From the NCBI GenBank assembly GCA_024704765.1, contig JAKMXF010000077.1:124001-188000 (forward strand): DNA of 64,000 nt, read 5' to 3'. Shown here one piece after another: positions 23,685 through 36,926 of this stretch (positions are counted from its first letter, which is position 1; the number at the start of each line of letters is the position of its first letter). The notes beneath the pieces are model-generated. The model was not told the DNA's origin and made no database searches. It was given only the letters and a program-made list of their open reading frames with translations. A program made the position numbers and the translations under genes. This DNA is from Oopsacas minuta. Lineage: Eukaryota > Porifera > Hexactinellida > Lyssacinosida > Leucopsacidae.

Positions 23685-24197
23685 TATAATCTTAACAGAT
23701 TCTGCCATACCCAGTAATTTCCCATATTCTCCAGGTTATTTATCAAAACAGAAAAGAAAAGCATATAAGATTACCTAGAGATGATAATGAGGTGAGGCGG
23801 TTTCAGGAAACAGTCAGTCATAGTCGACAGGAAAGCGAAACGATATTGAGTAAATTCATAGTTAAATGGGTTGATGATGTAATTGACAAATGAGATTTGA
23901 CAACTTTTCCAGATCTTGAATCAACTAAATAAATTCGATACCATAGTAATTCAAATGCTATTGAATTTCGAAGGCCAACTTTAGATTGAACATGCTCTTG
24001 CCATTGACAAATATATACACCAAAGGATCACACTGGCTGACAACATTTTCTTGGCCGATAAATTGAGACAATTTCTAGGGTATATTGGGGGCCATGAGTT
24101 CGAAAATGGCACTACTTTAGATCAATTGGCTCTACTTTTGTGAAGTTGTAAAATTATGTTTTTCAGTATCCGTAAATCTGTGTTCACTGATACTATA

Positions 24198-25109
24198 CAG
24201 TCAAGGGACAAAAGTATTCGACCACACAAATATATTGTCATAAATTGTATACTCTTTCCCGCTCCCATATATTGTGTAGTCTATATTCGTAGCTGCAATC
24301 TAGTAATTTCCATAGAATAACATATGTTTTTCAAGAATTTCAAAAAAATATTTTCGATTTACACTTTTTGAAGGTGTTAATTGTCAATAATTATTAGATA
24401 ATTATTGATAATCAAATATGTGGTAATTCAAAGCCTATTAAGAATCTATAATTTCTGACTTGATATTTGAATTCTACGTAGGCGAGTTATCCCAGGTTGA
24501 AATTTCGAATCGAATTGAACAACTTTTACCAAAGTTATAGAAGAATTCCAATTTGTGCCATTTGTGCCACCTTTTGCCCAAGGTGGCACAAGTGGCCGCT
24601 ACCAAGAAGTTATTTTGTAATTCAAGGGTTAGCATAGTCATATCATTCGAAAATAGTACTTTGACTTATCCTCCTAACCCTAGTTGATTTCCTTGTAGTG
24701 GCGCTTTTTCCTGCCATCTGTGCCACTTTTTCAAAAAGTGGCACAAGTGGGACAAATTGAAATTCTTCTATAACTTTAGTAAAGTTGTTCAATTCGATTG
24801 GAAATTTCAATCTGGGGTAACTCGCCTCCGTAGAATTCAAATATCAAGTCAGAAATTATAGATTCTTAATAGGCTTTGAATTGCCACATATTTGATTATC
24901 AATAATTATCTAATAATTATTGACAATCAACACCTTCAAAAAGTGTAAATCGAAAATATTTTTTTGAAATTCTTGAAAAACATACGTTATTCTATGGAAA
25001 TTACTAGATTGCAGCTACGAATATAGACCACACAATATATGGGAGCGGGAAAGAGTATACAATTTATGACAATATATTTGTGTGGTCGAATACTTTTGTC
25101 CCTTGACTG
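24198..25109. mobile_element. Foldback MITE with 392-bp arms and Tc1-like tips
   Basis: The two arms, 24198-24589 and 24718-25109, are inverted copies at about 95% identity by eye, with a loop of about 128 bp. The outer tips are CAGTCAAGGGACAAAAGTAT, flanked by TA on both sides, as in Tc1 elements. Each arm ends internally in its own small palindrome: GTGCCACC...GGTGGCAC at 24564-24589 and GTGCCAC...GTGGCAC at 24720-24744. No transposase is encoded. The high arm identity implies a recent insertion or arm homogenisation. Confidence 0.9.
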
Positions 25110-25214
25110 TATAGTATGCACGTGCAACCTTATAACTAGAATTGAATGTATCTAATAAGCAGATAATTTGAGATATAATATGATCTCAATACTTGTCAAT
25201 CATGAACGAACGTT

Positions 25215-26890
25215 CTCTTATGCGAATTCCTATATGAGGTTCTTGGGGACAATCACACATAAAGTTCCAGCCATAATCTGCCAACATGTAAGCGCCCCAT
25301 CGTCCTTGGACCGTTCCTCCATAGTCCTGATGTCTTAGTGGAATCGCTCGCCCTGTTCTTCGTTTAAATCACCAAGATTTTCAGGGAATTTCTCTAAATG
25401 GCTATAGAGGCAGTGAAGCTTTTACTCATTCTGGTTGCCATACTGTTGAAGTTCTTAAGCATACCTTCGGCCAAATTCTGGTAGTTAGTCACTTTGGTGT
25501 TGCCTAAGAATCCCTTTATAACATCGACAAAGGAATAGCACGCGGCAGCCTCAACTCCAATCATGTATGAGGTGAATTCTTCATCTTACATCAGTTTTCT
25601 GATTTGTGGCCCATCAAAAATTCCAGCCTTAAGTTTTCGCTACTCAGACCACGATACACTGAGCAGAGGTAGTGAAACACTTACCATCTTTGTTCAATCC
25701 CTTTACGAATTGTTCCATCAGTCCAAACTTGATATCTAGTGGGGGAAGGATGATACAGTCACGGCTAACTAGTGGCTCGTTAATGATAATCTCTTCCCCC
25801 ATGGCAACCTTTAGACAAACCGACTAGTTCTTCCTTTCCAATGCACCTCATCCGCTCTGCTGGCCCATAAACAAAGAAAGCATGGGTATTTAATCTAACA
25901 CCTTACTGTCCTAACAGAGTATTGACCATTTTCAGGACCACCCACCCGATCCGTTATGTTCATCATAACACAGCTCTTGTAGAACCATCATTACAGTTGC
26001 GTTGTGCTCTTTCAAGATTACTGAATGGCCGATCGGAACATAGGAAAACTTGTTACCATTATGCAGCAACACACACTTAGACTCCTTTAAGAGCTGTCGA
26101 TAAATAAACGCCACTCATTCGGATTGTATTGGAACAGTCCCATTACTGAGAGAAGTCCTGGGATGTACTACAAAACACGAAATTGCCTTTTTCACTAAAA
26201 TCCCGATATATTATTCATCTCTTTTTCGGGAATAAGCTATCCTAGCTTCACGGTGGAGAACATGGTGTTCACTGAGACGGGAAGCCATGATCTCTAAAGC
26301 ATGTTTTGACAAGCCTAAGTCTCTCACTAAGTCGTTGAGTTGCACCTGTGTCAAAGGCTCGGCTTTACTTTTCTGAAACGACTCATTACAGCATTGCTGC
26401 TATAAGTGCCGCCCGACTATTCTTCCATTGCTTCAGTAAACGCAGTATCAGATACTAGAACAGGTAAGGATGTAAACAGGCACCGGAAGTTCGCTGAAGT
26501 GTGGAATTGGCCGTCTTGCAGAATCCATGTCAGGATATTGCCACGAATTATTCTTCTGTCTGTTCGATCCAGAGATGCTAACCATGTAGAAGTAACAGCC
26601 ATCGTGATGGTTTTGGGCTCTCGTCAAACCATTGGTACCCCAAACTTCATGGAGTTGACTTTACCTTGGGTCCAGAGGCGGAAGGTTTCTATGCAATATT
26701 TGCACACTTTGTGAGGGCTCCATGACTTATCCTGATTGCCTAAATTCAGAACAAAGCAAGCCTGATCTGCATTTTGGTGACATCTCTAACATTAAAACGA
26801 TACTCCTTTGCCATATAATCATCACAAGTATAGCAAAAGTGATCAGGATCATTGAGGCAACAACGTCTAATGCGATTTGAATCCATAAAA
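25215..26890 (-). pseudogene. Decayed member of an unnamed arthropod repeat gene family
   Basis: Minus-strand frames, broken by many stops and frameshifts, carry in order: a Cys-rich start (CCLNDPDHFCYTCDDYMAKE, near 26870), a Cys pair (HKVCKYC), KFGVPMV, LSKHALEIMASRL, KCVLLHNGNKFSYVPIGHSV (26000-26090), LDIKFGLMEQFVKGLNKDG, and ENLGDLNEEQGERFH (about 25340-25400). I know this order from long uncharacterised proteins repeated in arthropod and hydrozoan genomes. No biochemical role is known to me. The N-terminal cysteines could bind zinc. It is probably transposon-derived or transposon-borne, but I see no terminal repeats. Confidence 0.65.
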
Positions 26891-27200
26891 GGTTCTAATA
26901 TTTTGGAAAAAGAGTAAAGAAACAGTAGTAAATGATGATATAAACATACAATAGAATATATCTGTATTAAAACCTCAAAATTTAAGGTTGTGTAATACTA
27001 GAAAATTAGAGCCAATTAAACAAAAGTAATAGTATTTTCGGATTTAGCAACCCCGAAATACCATAAAAACGCTTCAACAACCTGAGCCAAGAGATAGAAA
27101 TGTGTTTTTGTTGACCTGTGCTATATAAGCGGAATTATACAACTTTCATACAAAAGATTTCCGATAACCGTATAATTGAATAAATTTACTGTGATATATA

Positions 27201-28519
27201 CAGGGTGACCAATAAATACTGTTACTCGCTTTTATAGTAGTATCAGTAAAACTATGATCCTAACTTGCGCTAAATCACTCTATGTAGTTATAAATACTAA
27301 AATTATCACGTGTTTTGATTATTGTTCGAATATGCCACCTTTGGCTTTCACACAGCTCTTCAGACGTCCAACAAAGGACTCTACGCTTGCTCGCACCTGT
27401 TCTTCTGGAATTCTATCCCATTTACGTGTTAAAGCCGCTCGAAGATCTCTAAACTTTTGTGAGGTTTAGAGCATGCTTTGGACTCCAAAATGGACCATAT
27501 AGAATAATCGAGAGGATTCAAATCTGGCGAACAGGGTGACCATTCTTCCGAAGAAATATATGTAGGGCAATTCCCTTGCACCATTTTTGGGTCGTCCTGG
27601 CTTTGTGAGCTGGTGCTGAGTCCTGTTGAAAGTTCCATGGCCGACTTCCGAAATGTTTTTGGGCCCAGGGCTTTAAAACTGATTCGAGAATAGACTCGCG
27701 GTAAATAGACTGGTTGAGACTGGTTGATCTAAACACCTTGGGGGATAAATACTAGAGGCGTCCATCCATCTGAGGTTACCCAGGCCCGAACCATCCCAGA
27801 GGCTGGTTTTTGTGTCCGAGAGACACGAAATGAAGATGGAGGTAAAGACGCTATATTTGTAGCCAATATTCTGTCATTTTGCTTATTTATTTGCTGTCCA
27901 ACTACAACGAGCTTTTGATCAGAAAAAGAAAATTCGATTCTGTAACGCACCAGTGAACCTCCCAAGCAGTGATTGACATCTATCTAGTCTTTTATTTTTA
28001 TTTTGACTAACAACAACTGTTTCTTCTGAAACTTATAAGAACTCATCCCTAACTCGTTTCTCACCATTACTCTCATTGACTCATGCGTAACATTCATTTC
28101 TTTAGCTAGTTTTCTTATGTTTCTCACAGAATTTCGTGATATTCGGAGTTTCACGTTCTTTCTCAAGGCTGAAGTCCTAACTGTGCGTTTGCGACCTTTT
28201 CTTGAGCGATTTTTGATGCTTCCAGTATTAAATCACCGAAATATAGTTCTAGGCACAAACATCTTATTCATCTTCAACGATTTTGCAATTTCAGAATTTG
28301 AATGTTCGTTCTTGTGGAGTTCTCTACCCGCTGAACTCCCAGATAACATCGTATTTCGTGCAAGTGATTGAAAACTACCATACAATAATCACCAAGTTCG
28401 ATTGTAACTCACTAGTTGTATAGTAACGTTAGTTATAGAAGTATAAATCTAATGGTAGGATATGATCTTTTCGGCTATAGTGATGCATAAAGTGGTAACA
28501 GTATTTATTGGTCACCCTG
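27201..28519 (-). mobile_element. Tc1/mariner-superfamily element, DD37D type
   Basis: The inverted termini are CAGGGTGACCAATAAATACT and its inverse, each flanked by TA (27199-27200 and 28520-28521). Length is 1319 bp, transposase on the minus strand. It is a relative of 17104-18417 and 50760-52049. Confidence 0.92.
27319..28349 (-). pseudogene. DD37D transposase, frameshifted
   Basis: The reading starts at Met 28349 (MLSGSSAGREFHKNEHSNSE). A helix-turn-helix region (NSEIAKSLKMNKMFV) is followed by RNIRKLAKEMNVTHESMRV. Frame changes lie near 27980, 27735 and 27630. The middle holds the second catalytic aspartate in FQQDSAPAHKART. The third aspartate, in SPDLNPLDYSIW, follows after a frameshift. 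The end is IFEQ before TAA at 27319-27321. It is inactive by frameshift and has accumulated more damage than the copy at 17264-18295. Confidence 0.86.
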
Positions 28520-31500
28520 TAGTCCTTCTATTAAGATGGAATGGGATCCCATTAGTATTGAAGGACAGCTCTGGAAACGAGCACATATTGAAGATGCAAT
28601 TTGTGAATAGGAAAGCACCATTAAGCTGATTGAAGATGAGTGTGATCTGATTTAGTCGATTTTGAGTCAGAAGTATGCAATGTTCTAATTCACAAAGAAT
28701 TAGTATCCATTTTTTACTGATCATTTGAGGTATCTAAAATAAAGGCTTTCACATATACGTAGTGGTAACAATGATAAAGGATGAAATTATTAGATATATT
28801 TATCAGTCTGAAAAACAATTTTTCTGACGTTATTTCTTGATTAATGATTAAATGTCTACAAATGTACGACTCACAAACCTATCTCTCGCTCATCCATTAA
28901 ACTGTTCCCTATGATCATAAGAACTATTTCTGACATTGTAAGCTGTTATTTTTATGTAGATACTATTGGTAGAGACAATTACACGCACAAAATGAAGTTG
29001 ATTTCGCTACAACTTGACAAATTATCCATTATTCGCAATTTCTTATCTACTTCAATTAATCGTAAAATTTAATATTCCATATTAATGTATTAGAACATTA
29101 TTTAACTCTGTTAAATGCGATGTCTTCAAGCAAACACCAAAATTGACATCAATAGTTTGTCGGCCTTAGAGACTTGAAAGACAGAAAGAAAATTGGGCCC
29201 TTATAATATTTCATGAATCAGTTTCATTAAGTACATTAGCTTACTATATTGAAAAGATGATGTAGGCAATGACCATACTGTCAAGATTTTGTAATGAATT
29301 TCGGATATGTGCAAAATTTTAAATTTGAACTAAGCGTGGAAAAGATACATTTACATGATGAATTGGGTGCAGCTCTCTATCTCAATGATACTCGAAAATT
29401 TTGTTAACATAAAGTGGTATCTTGGTTAGATTGTGGAGATATCCTCCAATGACGAAGAGAAAATTAAATTTCACACTTATTTGCAATGCACTACCTCTAC
29501 TCCTTGAAATAACTTGGAATAATTACAGCATTAATACCTGTTGACATGAAAGATCCAGAACAATCCTTTAGAACATTTTTTGTCATATTGCCAAATATTA
29601 AGTCCTAAAGCCGATTAGAGCTTTCAATATTCCCAAATTGTTTCATATTAAGACCCATTCTTTTGAACTGTAGAGAAAATATCACCCATGGAATATAGAA
29701 AATATATTCAGACTCAATTAATCAAAATCGAAATTGTAATGAATTGATTTAGAATATTAATATATCAGTCAGTTATAACTCCCAAATACTCCTAAATTCT
29801 TATTATCTCAAGTTAAGTCCCTTATACTTGTAAAGAGATATGCAGTACTGTATTTATACCTCAAAAACTCAAATGGAGATCAAATATGCACTGCTTTTAA
29901 CAATTCTATTGTTCTGAAATGTAAAAGATGCATTTGTTAAACAACAGGTACTGCTAGTACTGTAAATAATAGGGATTCATTGAGTATGGAAATTTAACTG
30001 TAGCTTATTATATGCAGATTATATTCATGAAAAAATAATTACCAAATTATCCATGGATAATTTAAAAGATATTTATTTCCCGAATTCACAACCTTTGAAT
30101 AATTGTAGAGGATAATTAGAAAGAACAAAAGGGGGTAATTCAATGCGTTGATTCTGAATTTCACGCTCTTGAATTTGTACCGATCAAATGTTCTCCAATA
30201 TTCCCTTCTGTTAATATTATTTAGCCAACTGATAATTATTGCAAACAAATTGAACATTATATGAGCAGGTTAAAAATAACAAATAGCAAATAAATTATTT
30301 GATGGATTTGAATTCCTCTCTCCGCTCGAAAAATAAAAAATTACAATATGTGCCGGCAGCTTAATCTATTATTTAAATGTTTAAAAATTCCATCATAAAT
30401 TGGAAGCACTGTGTATTGGGATTAAACATAACATTTCATAATGCCATGCATATAAACATTAAATTATTAGAATTAGCTGTCGGAACAGGTTACAATAGCA
30501 TATTTGTTAACAACTGGGATAGTCATAGAAATGAATGACGACATGGGCGATCAGTTTAGAATGATAGAATTATTAGATTTAATAGATCACTCAACTATCC
30601 ATCAAACCCTGTAATCGAAAGTGCAAAACAGTATATATATGTTCTTATTAAAATTGATTCCAAAATTGATACAACGATTCACTTGCATATAGCTTGTTAT
30701 TCATTAGAAATTTGTTGTGTAGCCTCAAGAAGTATGATATGGAATCTAGTATATTTATCACAATTGAGTCAGATATTGGCAGTTTTCGTGCAACCTAGCG
30801 TCAGAATTATAACAGTTCATGAGTGTCAGATTTCAGCAGTTCAAGTGCGTTAGAGTATAGGAGAAAAATGATCGAGAATGTATACATCTTATGTGTATCA
30901 TTCAAAATAGCAACACAAGATTGTCTAAACTGTCCAGATTGAGTAGCGAGTAATTTAGAATATGCAACAACTTTTCAAATTTATCAGTGTATATTTCAAA
31001 GTGCACTGTGTAATAGCACTGTAAGTGATATAATCTTTATTTCTATCAAGCTTAAATGAGAATACAGAAGAATAAATAACATAGTTGGGATAATTATTTG
31101 CTTGGTCTTTGGTAATAAGTACAATAACCTCTAATTATTCTACTAAAATCTTCAATATTTGGGGATACAAGTGAATCCATGGTCCAAAAAGAATAGTGAT
31201 TGCCATTGCCTTAGTATATTAGAATGCTATGATCTAGATTACACCTTTGAAAATTCTGAAAAATTGTGAACATTGAATATAACACATTCTTCACAAAGTC
31301 GTAAAATAATGAGATAATTTTTCGAAATATATAGCGATGTCAAATAATAATGCAAGAATAGTTTGTGAAATTTAAAGATTTTGCAACATTGTGAGTTGAA
31401 TTCCATAAATTGGTGAAGTGCAGATTTCAGATTCGGAATGAGAATAGTCGATAGAACATAATGTGGGGATGAGGCGCTCAAACATCACATAAAGTTACAC

Positions 31501-32815
31501 AAGAGAGGGGGCAGGGTAAATTGTACCATTGGTAAACTTTTTGCATTACAAAAAGGTCAAAAAGGGTCAAAAAAGGGTCAATTAAGTGAGTAGTTTGAAC
31601 AGTCACATAACACATAAACGCATGTAGTGTCCAAGAAGCAAAACTTTTCCAGATTGTGTCATACAAATTGTGAACAGATCAAATAATTCTGAGTACATAT
31701 TTGACTACTACTGGTCCCTATTACCACAGTTTTAATATTTCCAAAGTTTTAAAGTAATAATGTTGATGTACTAATAGTAGACTTGTTTGTCAAAGCATTT
31801 TCAAATGATTTGGTTTGATCTGATTTGAATTCATACTTATAGATGGAATAATTATTGTATTTGACAAGATGAGTATTTGAAAAGATTTGATGGGATCGGT
31901 AGGGATAGGATGGCCTGCACGCTTATTAGACAAACTGGACATCCGCAGTTGGTGGATAAACGACCCATACCATAGATTGCAGTAGGAAATTAATTCGGGC
32001 CATTGGGTATCCGGGCACCAAGGGTGGAGCTAGACATGTACATGATGGGATTTGAATGATATTTTGAAAGGATAGGTTTGGAAATGATTGTTTTGATGTG
32101 ATTTGATTTGTTTGACGTGAAAAAGATTTATTATAATTTTTAACTAGAAACATATATCTAATCCTGAGCCCTGGTTATTAGCATAGTAATATTTTGCCAC
32201 AAATGAGAAAAGGAGCACATCACTGGACTCTTGAAAACTACACAAGGATCCAACCCAAACCCATGGCCCATCCATGGTATTAAACCGATCACGGAAGAAG
32301 TTTTACGTTCGTAACGAAGAGAATCCGTCAATTTTAACACTTCGTTTAACCACTTCTTGTAGCCAAATTGAGATTTCAACACCTTTTGAAGTCATAAAAT
32401 GACGCAATTTCAAGCATCATTCGGTTAATTGTTGATTCCTTAAGTTACCTAAATTTGATAGCAATGCAAATAAGCTCTGTTAAGAGAAATTGCAGATTTA
32501 AGATTAAACACAGGTATTATTGATAATGTAAATTTTATACAAGCTATATAATCAAAATTTACTCAAGTCTATTTTAATATAAAATACAGAAACTTGATGA
32601 TGATAATATTGTCACATTAGTGAGTTAAATTAGATATCCTTGATGGCACTAATTGTATAATCCATTTACAAATCGATAGTTGGTAGAGGGATAATAAAAT
32701 AAGTCCTGCCAATAAGTGCTAAACTCCCAACTCCCCATACCATTGTGATAAAACTTGGTACGATTTCTATAACCGATGGAGCACAATCGTGAATATTCGC
32801 ATCAAAGGGTCATTA
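28520..32815. other. Long gene-poor stretch
   Basis: I see no recognisable protein or terminal inverted repeats. Weak open frames at 30039-30257, 31239-31481 and 31478-31666 (minus) are AT-rich and motif-free. Two minus-strand frames at 31926-32153 and 32158-32382 are a little less biased (for instance SVIGLIPWMGHGFGLDPC) and could be exon remnants. Around 31800-32130 the motif GATTTGATT recurs. Confidence 0.4.
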
Positions 32816-34161
32816 CAGGGTGTAACAAATGTATTGTCGTTATTTACTGATAATGTTGCTTGACATTACATAGTATTATACAACCTTAATCATTGATTCC
32901 TTTACTCAAGAGTATTGATACATGTTATTGTCAAAGTATATAGCAGTCAATTTTTATTGTATTCAACTTTTCGATTTTTTCTTGGGATTTTCAAAAACTT
33001 CTCAATTCTATAAGAGATGAATGTCCAAGATTATGGATCTTCTTTAAGATCTCAGGCAATAGGGATGCTAAAAGCTGGAGAAAGAACTAAAACTGTTGCT
33101 CAAAGACTCAACGTCAATATTCGATCTGTTCAAAGGTGGGGACGCAGCGATAATCTTGGATTTTCGATGGAATCAAAGCCCAAGTCTGGATGTCCACCGA
33201 AAATTAACCGAGTTGCCAAAATTGTGTTAAAGAAATCTCTAGGAAAGAGAAGGCAATGAACGCGTAAGCTCGCTTTGAGGTTAACGAGGGGTGATTGTAA
33301 TGTTTCCCACATGTCTGTCCATCGGTATTTACGTAAGTCTTTGGGAGTGAAACCTTATAAAAGACCGAGAAAGTTTCGTTTGACCTTAAAAAAGAAGGAA
33401 AATCGGATGAAATTTGCGGTAACTTATAAGGATTGGACAGTTGGTGATTGGAATAGAATTTTATGGTCTGATGAATTTCCCTTTCAATTATTTCAAATAC
33501 CAAACAGACAGAATAACCGTGTTTGGAGCAAGGATGCGGCTTCAATCCAACCTTGTATGAAGGTAAAATTTCCAGCCAAAATCCCGATGTGGGGCATGAT
33601 GTCCCACCAAGCCCTATCTGAGCTGCATATCATACCTCAAAGAGAAACTGTAAATGGAGATTACTACCGTACAAAGATTCTAGCTGGAACATGCAAAGAT
33701 GCCATTCACAGGAGAGCCAAAAATGGGTCAGTTTTAGAGCGGTCTATGACCTCAGAGATGTCTGGGATTATTTTCATGCAAGACGGGGCACCTGCTCACA
33801 CGGCTAAACTGACACAGGAATGGTATGAACATAATCTTCCTGCGTTTGGGCATAAAGCTGAGTGGCCCGGAAACTCGCCCCATCTAAATCCAATCGACAA
33901 TTTGTGGGCTATCATGAAAGATAAGGTAGATGAGCTGGAGCAAGCAATTACCGTTAACGGACTTATAAAAAATTTGAAAAAGGCATGGAGTAATATATCG
34001 GGTGATGTTTTGCAAAAAATTGTATCTAGTATGCCTATGCGAGTCACACAAGTTTTAGAAAGGCAAGGAGACTATATAGAGAAATAAAACGGTAATATTT
34101 GTGCTATTTTGAGATTAGTTATATTCAGTTTAGAAAACGACAATACATTTGTTACACCCTG
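32816..34161 (+). mobile_element. Tc1/mariner-superfamily element, DD37E clade, nearly intact
   Basis: The termini CAGGGTGTAACAAATGTATT and its inverse are flanked by TA (32814-32815 and 34162-34163). The length is 1346 bp. The gene has one nonsense codon only. It is the youngest of the three DD37E-clade copies in the window. Confidence 0.95.
33017..34087 (+). pseudogene. DD37E-clade transposase with one stop codon and Glu-to-Asp at the third catalytic site
   Basis: A single frame of 356 codons plus stop from Met 33017 is interrupted only by TGA at 33257-33259, between GKRRQ and TRKLALRL. The N-terminus has the helix-turn-helix (MLKAGERTKTVAQRLNVNIR). Catalytic motifs: WSDEFPFQLF (first Asp), FMQDGAPAHT (second Asp) and NPIDNLW (third), with 37 residues between the last two. 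The relatives at 9257 and 12785 have NPIEN, so this copy carries Asp in place of Glu. A TGA from CGA by cytosine deamination is plausible. The C-terminus is RQGDYIEK. Confidence 0.93.
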
Positions 34162-34504
34162 TATATGCCGCATATTCACTAAGCACCAAGTTCGAACTTA
34201 AGTCCTATTCACTAAGAATTATGTACAAACCTGTTACAATAACGGGTGATAAAACATGTACTATCGACACGGATCGTTTGAATAAATGAAAGTATCTTGA
34301 ATTAGAATCACTCTCACAGATCAGATCCACAGGGTTGGAAATTTTCACGTAATGAATGAGTATACAATAAATCTTAGAAGCTCACGTAGAATGGGAATTT
34401 GACACCAAATGGATTTTGAGTGATAATCTTATACCGTATTGGGTGAAGAATAGACCCACTATTGTATCACGTGGATAGAAACTTTGGATATGGATGAATA
34501 AGTA
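34162..34504. other. Short spacer, nothing seen
   Basis: A 343-bp AT-rich gap between the DD37E-clade element and the nested mariners. No open frame or repeat of note. Confidence 0.5.
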
Positions 34505-34571
34505 CGAGCGTTGTTGAATAAATAATGAGACTTGTTTTCATAAGTCATATAGTAAACATATACCTATCATA

Positions 34572-35869
34572 CCGAGTGTTCAATAAGTTCGAGTAAAGTA
34601 TGCTTACAGTACAGATAGATATAAAAATACTATTTCAAATGTTCGAAATACTCCCCATTAGCATCAATACACCTTTGACACCGTTCCAACCACATGTTAA
34701 ATAGTCTTGAGTAGCGACTTTCTGGTATGAGGTCAATCGCATCCAAAAATGCGGCGCTCAGCTCAGTTTCCGAATCAAAACGTCTACCTTTTAGATGGCG
34801 TTTTATAGTAGGAACAACCAGAAGTCACAGGGGGCTAGATCTGGGCTATAGGGTGGATGCTCGATCAATTCTAGCCCCGATTGTTTGATATAGTATTTAG
34901 TTCTTCGTGCAGTGTGAGCTGGAGCATTGTCATGGTGGAAATTCATTCCGCGAAGACCAGTCTTTGGACGCAACCTCTCGACAGCTTGGAACACTTACGG
35001 AAGACAATTTCAGTGTACCAAGTTGCAGTAACAGTGTGCTTCTCAGGAAGCATCACATATTCTATTATCCCTCTTGTAGAGAAGAAAACAGCAAACATTC
35101 GCTTGTCGACCGCCCTGGGTTGCTTAGGAATTGAGTCCGGTTGCTCGTCTTCAAAGATCCATTTTGAGCTCTGCTGCTTTGATTGAATGTCGTAATAATA
35201 GATCCATGTCTCGTCACCAGTTATGACTTCTGACCAGCGTCGCGAATCTTTTTGGAATACTTTAGCAGCATAAATCGACAAAATCTAGTCGACGATTTTT
35301 TTGCTCAAAATTTAATAAATGGGGGACCAACTTAGAACAAAACCTCTTTAGCCCGAGGTGTTGGTGTAAGATGGTTTCTATTGTCTCCGATGAGACCGAA
35401 ACCTCGAAGGCTATCTGTCTGACAGTGATTTGCCAATCCTCAGTTACTAGCTCCGATACTTTGTCGATATTCTCCTCGGTGACCGCCGTAATTGGACGTC
35501 CTGGACGTGACTCATCGTCAAGGGATGTGTGACCTAAACGGGATTGACGATACCACTTATAGATGCTGGATTGGGTTGGATTTTGATCCCTAAAGATAGA
35601 AAACATCTCACAACAGCAATCAGCAACGTTTAATCCACGTTTGAAATTGTAGAAAATGATGGCACGGAAATCTCTCTTATTCAAATTTTCCATAATATTA
35701 AAATATTGAAAGTGAAGATATAAAATTGGCTACAAAAAGTCGAGTATAGTACTTATAATCCTGAAATTTGGTTAGGAAGTATGGATTCACTAGGTATGTA
35801 TGTGGTTACGTTAAATTAGCTCTACTATAAGTGCTTTGTATAGTTTACTCGAACTTATTGAAGACTCGG
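34572..35869 (-). mobile_element. Inner mariner (DD34D), nested
   Basis: The termini are CCGAGTGTTCAATAAGTTCG and its near-inverse (one mismatch). TA (34570-34571) precedes the left end; the right flank is CA, so that target base has changed. Length is 1298 bp. It lies inside the 3' end of the outer mariner in the same orientation. Confidence 0.92.
34630..35693 (-). pseudogene. mariner transposase (inner), frameshifted but with full catalytic triad
   Basis: The start is Met 35693 (MENLNKRDFRAIIFYNFKRG). A DNA-binding region with helix-turn-helix and PGRPITAVTEENIDKV follows. The frame changes near 35265-35280, near 34970 and near 34810. All catalytic residues are visible: VITGDETWIYYYD, HHDNAPAHT and APCDFWLF, with 34 residues between the second and third. 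The end is in EYFEHLK before TAG at 34630. Three frameshifts make it inactive. Confidence 0.9.
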
Positions 35870-36926
35870 CAATTGATTATAAAATGTTTCGAAAAATTCC
35901 CACTTTAACTTTAACCACCTCCATCGTTCTGGTAACTTTCCAGCCCAGCGGTATAGAATTCTGTAGGGGTCCCTTTTCCCACTGTTATATTTCGTACTCC
36001 AGTAGTTTGAAATTCTCAAATCTCTTCGCTCGAAGAAGTCTCTTCATCTATCCAAACAGCCAGTAGTCACTGGGAACCAAGTCTGGACTATACGGGGGGA
36101 TTAGGGAGGTATTCGAATCCTAAGTCGTCAATTGCAGCCATTGTCTTGGAGCTTACTTGGAGCCTTGCGTTGTCATGTTGCAGCAATAAGCTACAGTCAA
36201 CTTGCCTTGCCTCTCACGCTTAATCACTTGACGCAATTCTTTCAATTCGTCAACGTAATAATCACTGTTTATGGTTGTTTCCTCAGGCAACCAGTCGAAG
36301 TGAATATTTCCTCCCCTATCACAAAATACTGTTGCCATTCTCTTCCCTGCTGATTTTGCGGCCTCTACCTTGATGGATACAGGTTTAGCACGTTTCTTCC
36401 ACTGCTTCGATTGAGTTTTGCTCTCTGGTTCATAATGATGAAGCAAGTTCCATCCCCCGTTACTATACGATCCAAAAGTCTTCCTCTGCCTTGTATCTTA
36501 GAAGTAATTCTTTGCTAACTCTGACCCTTTCGCGTTTTTGTTCTTTTGAAAGAAGTTTTGGGACTCAACGCGCAGTTACCTTCGACATTTCCAGATCTTT
36601 AGTGACAATCGAGTGTATTGTGGCTTTTGATATACCTACCCTCTCTTCTAACTCTCGTAGGGTTATTCGTCTGTCCTCGTCCAAAATTGTTTGGACCCTC
36701 TCGATATTACTGTGGGTTTTGAGGAAGTCCGACGACCTGGAACAGTGTCATCGTGGAGTTCCTCATCGCCATTATCAAAACGTTCGATCCATCTATATAT
36801 GGTGGCGTTCGAAGGACATTCATCACCGAAAATATCCTGCATTTCACGAAGAATGTATGAGCCCGTCTTACCCTTTTTCCACATGTACCAAATTATTTGT
36901 CGTTTTCCTTCTTTGCTAGAATCCAT
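35870..36926 (-). pseudogene. mariner transposase (outer), frameshifted
   Basis: It starts at Met 36926 (MDSSKEGKRQIIWYMWKKGK). The DNA-binding half is in one frame to about 36663. The catalytic half is in pieces: TGDGTC (first Asp), LLLQHDNARLQVSS (second Asp) and SDYWLF (third Asp), spaced 34 residues. It belongs to a different mariner lineage from the inner element, judging by SDYW against CDFW. The C-terminus runs toward the inner element's insertion point near 35870. Confidence 0.85.

Noticed and set aside
28117-28371. A plus-strand frame inside the DD37D element
   Set aside because: It is the antisense of the transposase DNA-binding region.
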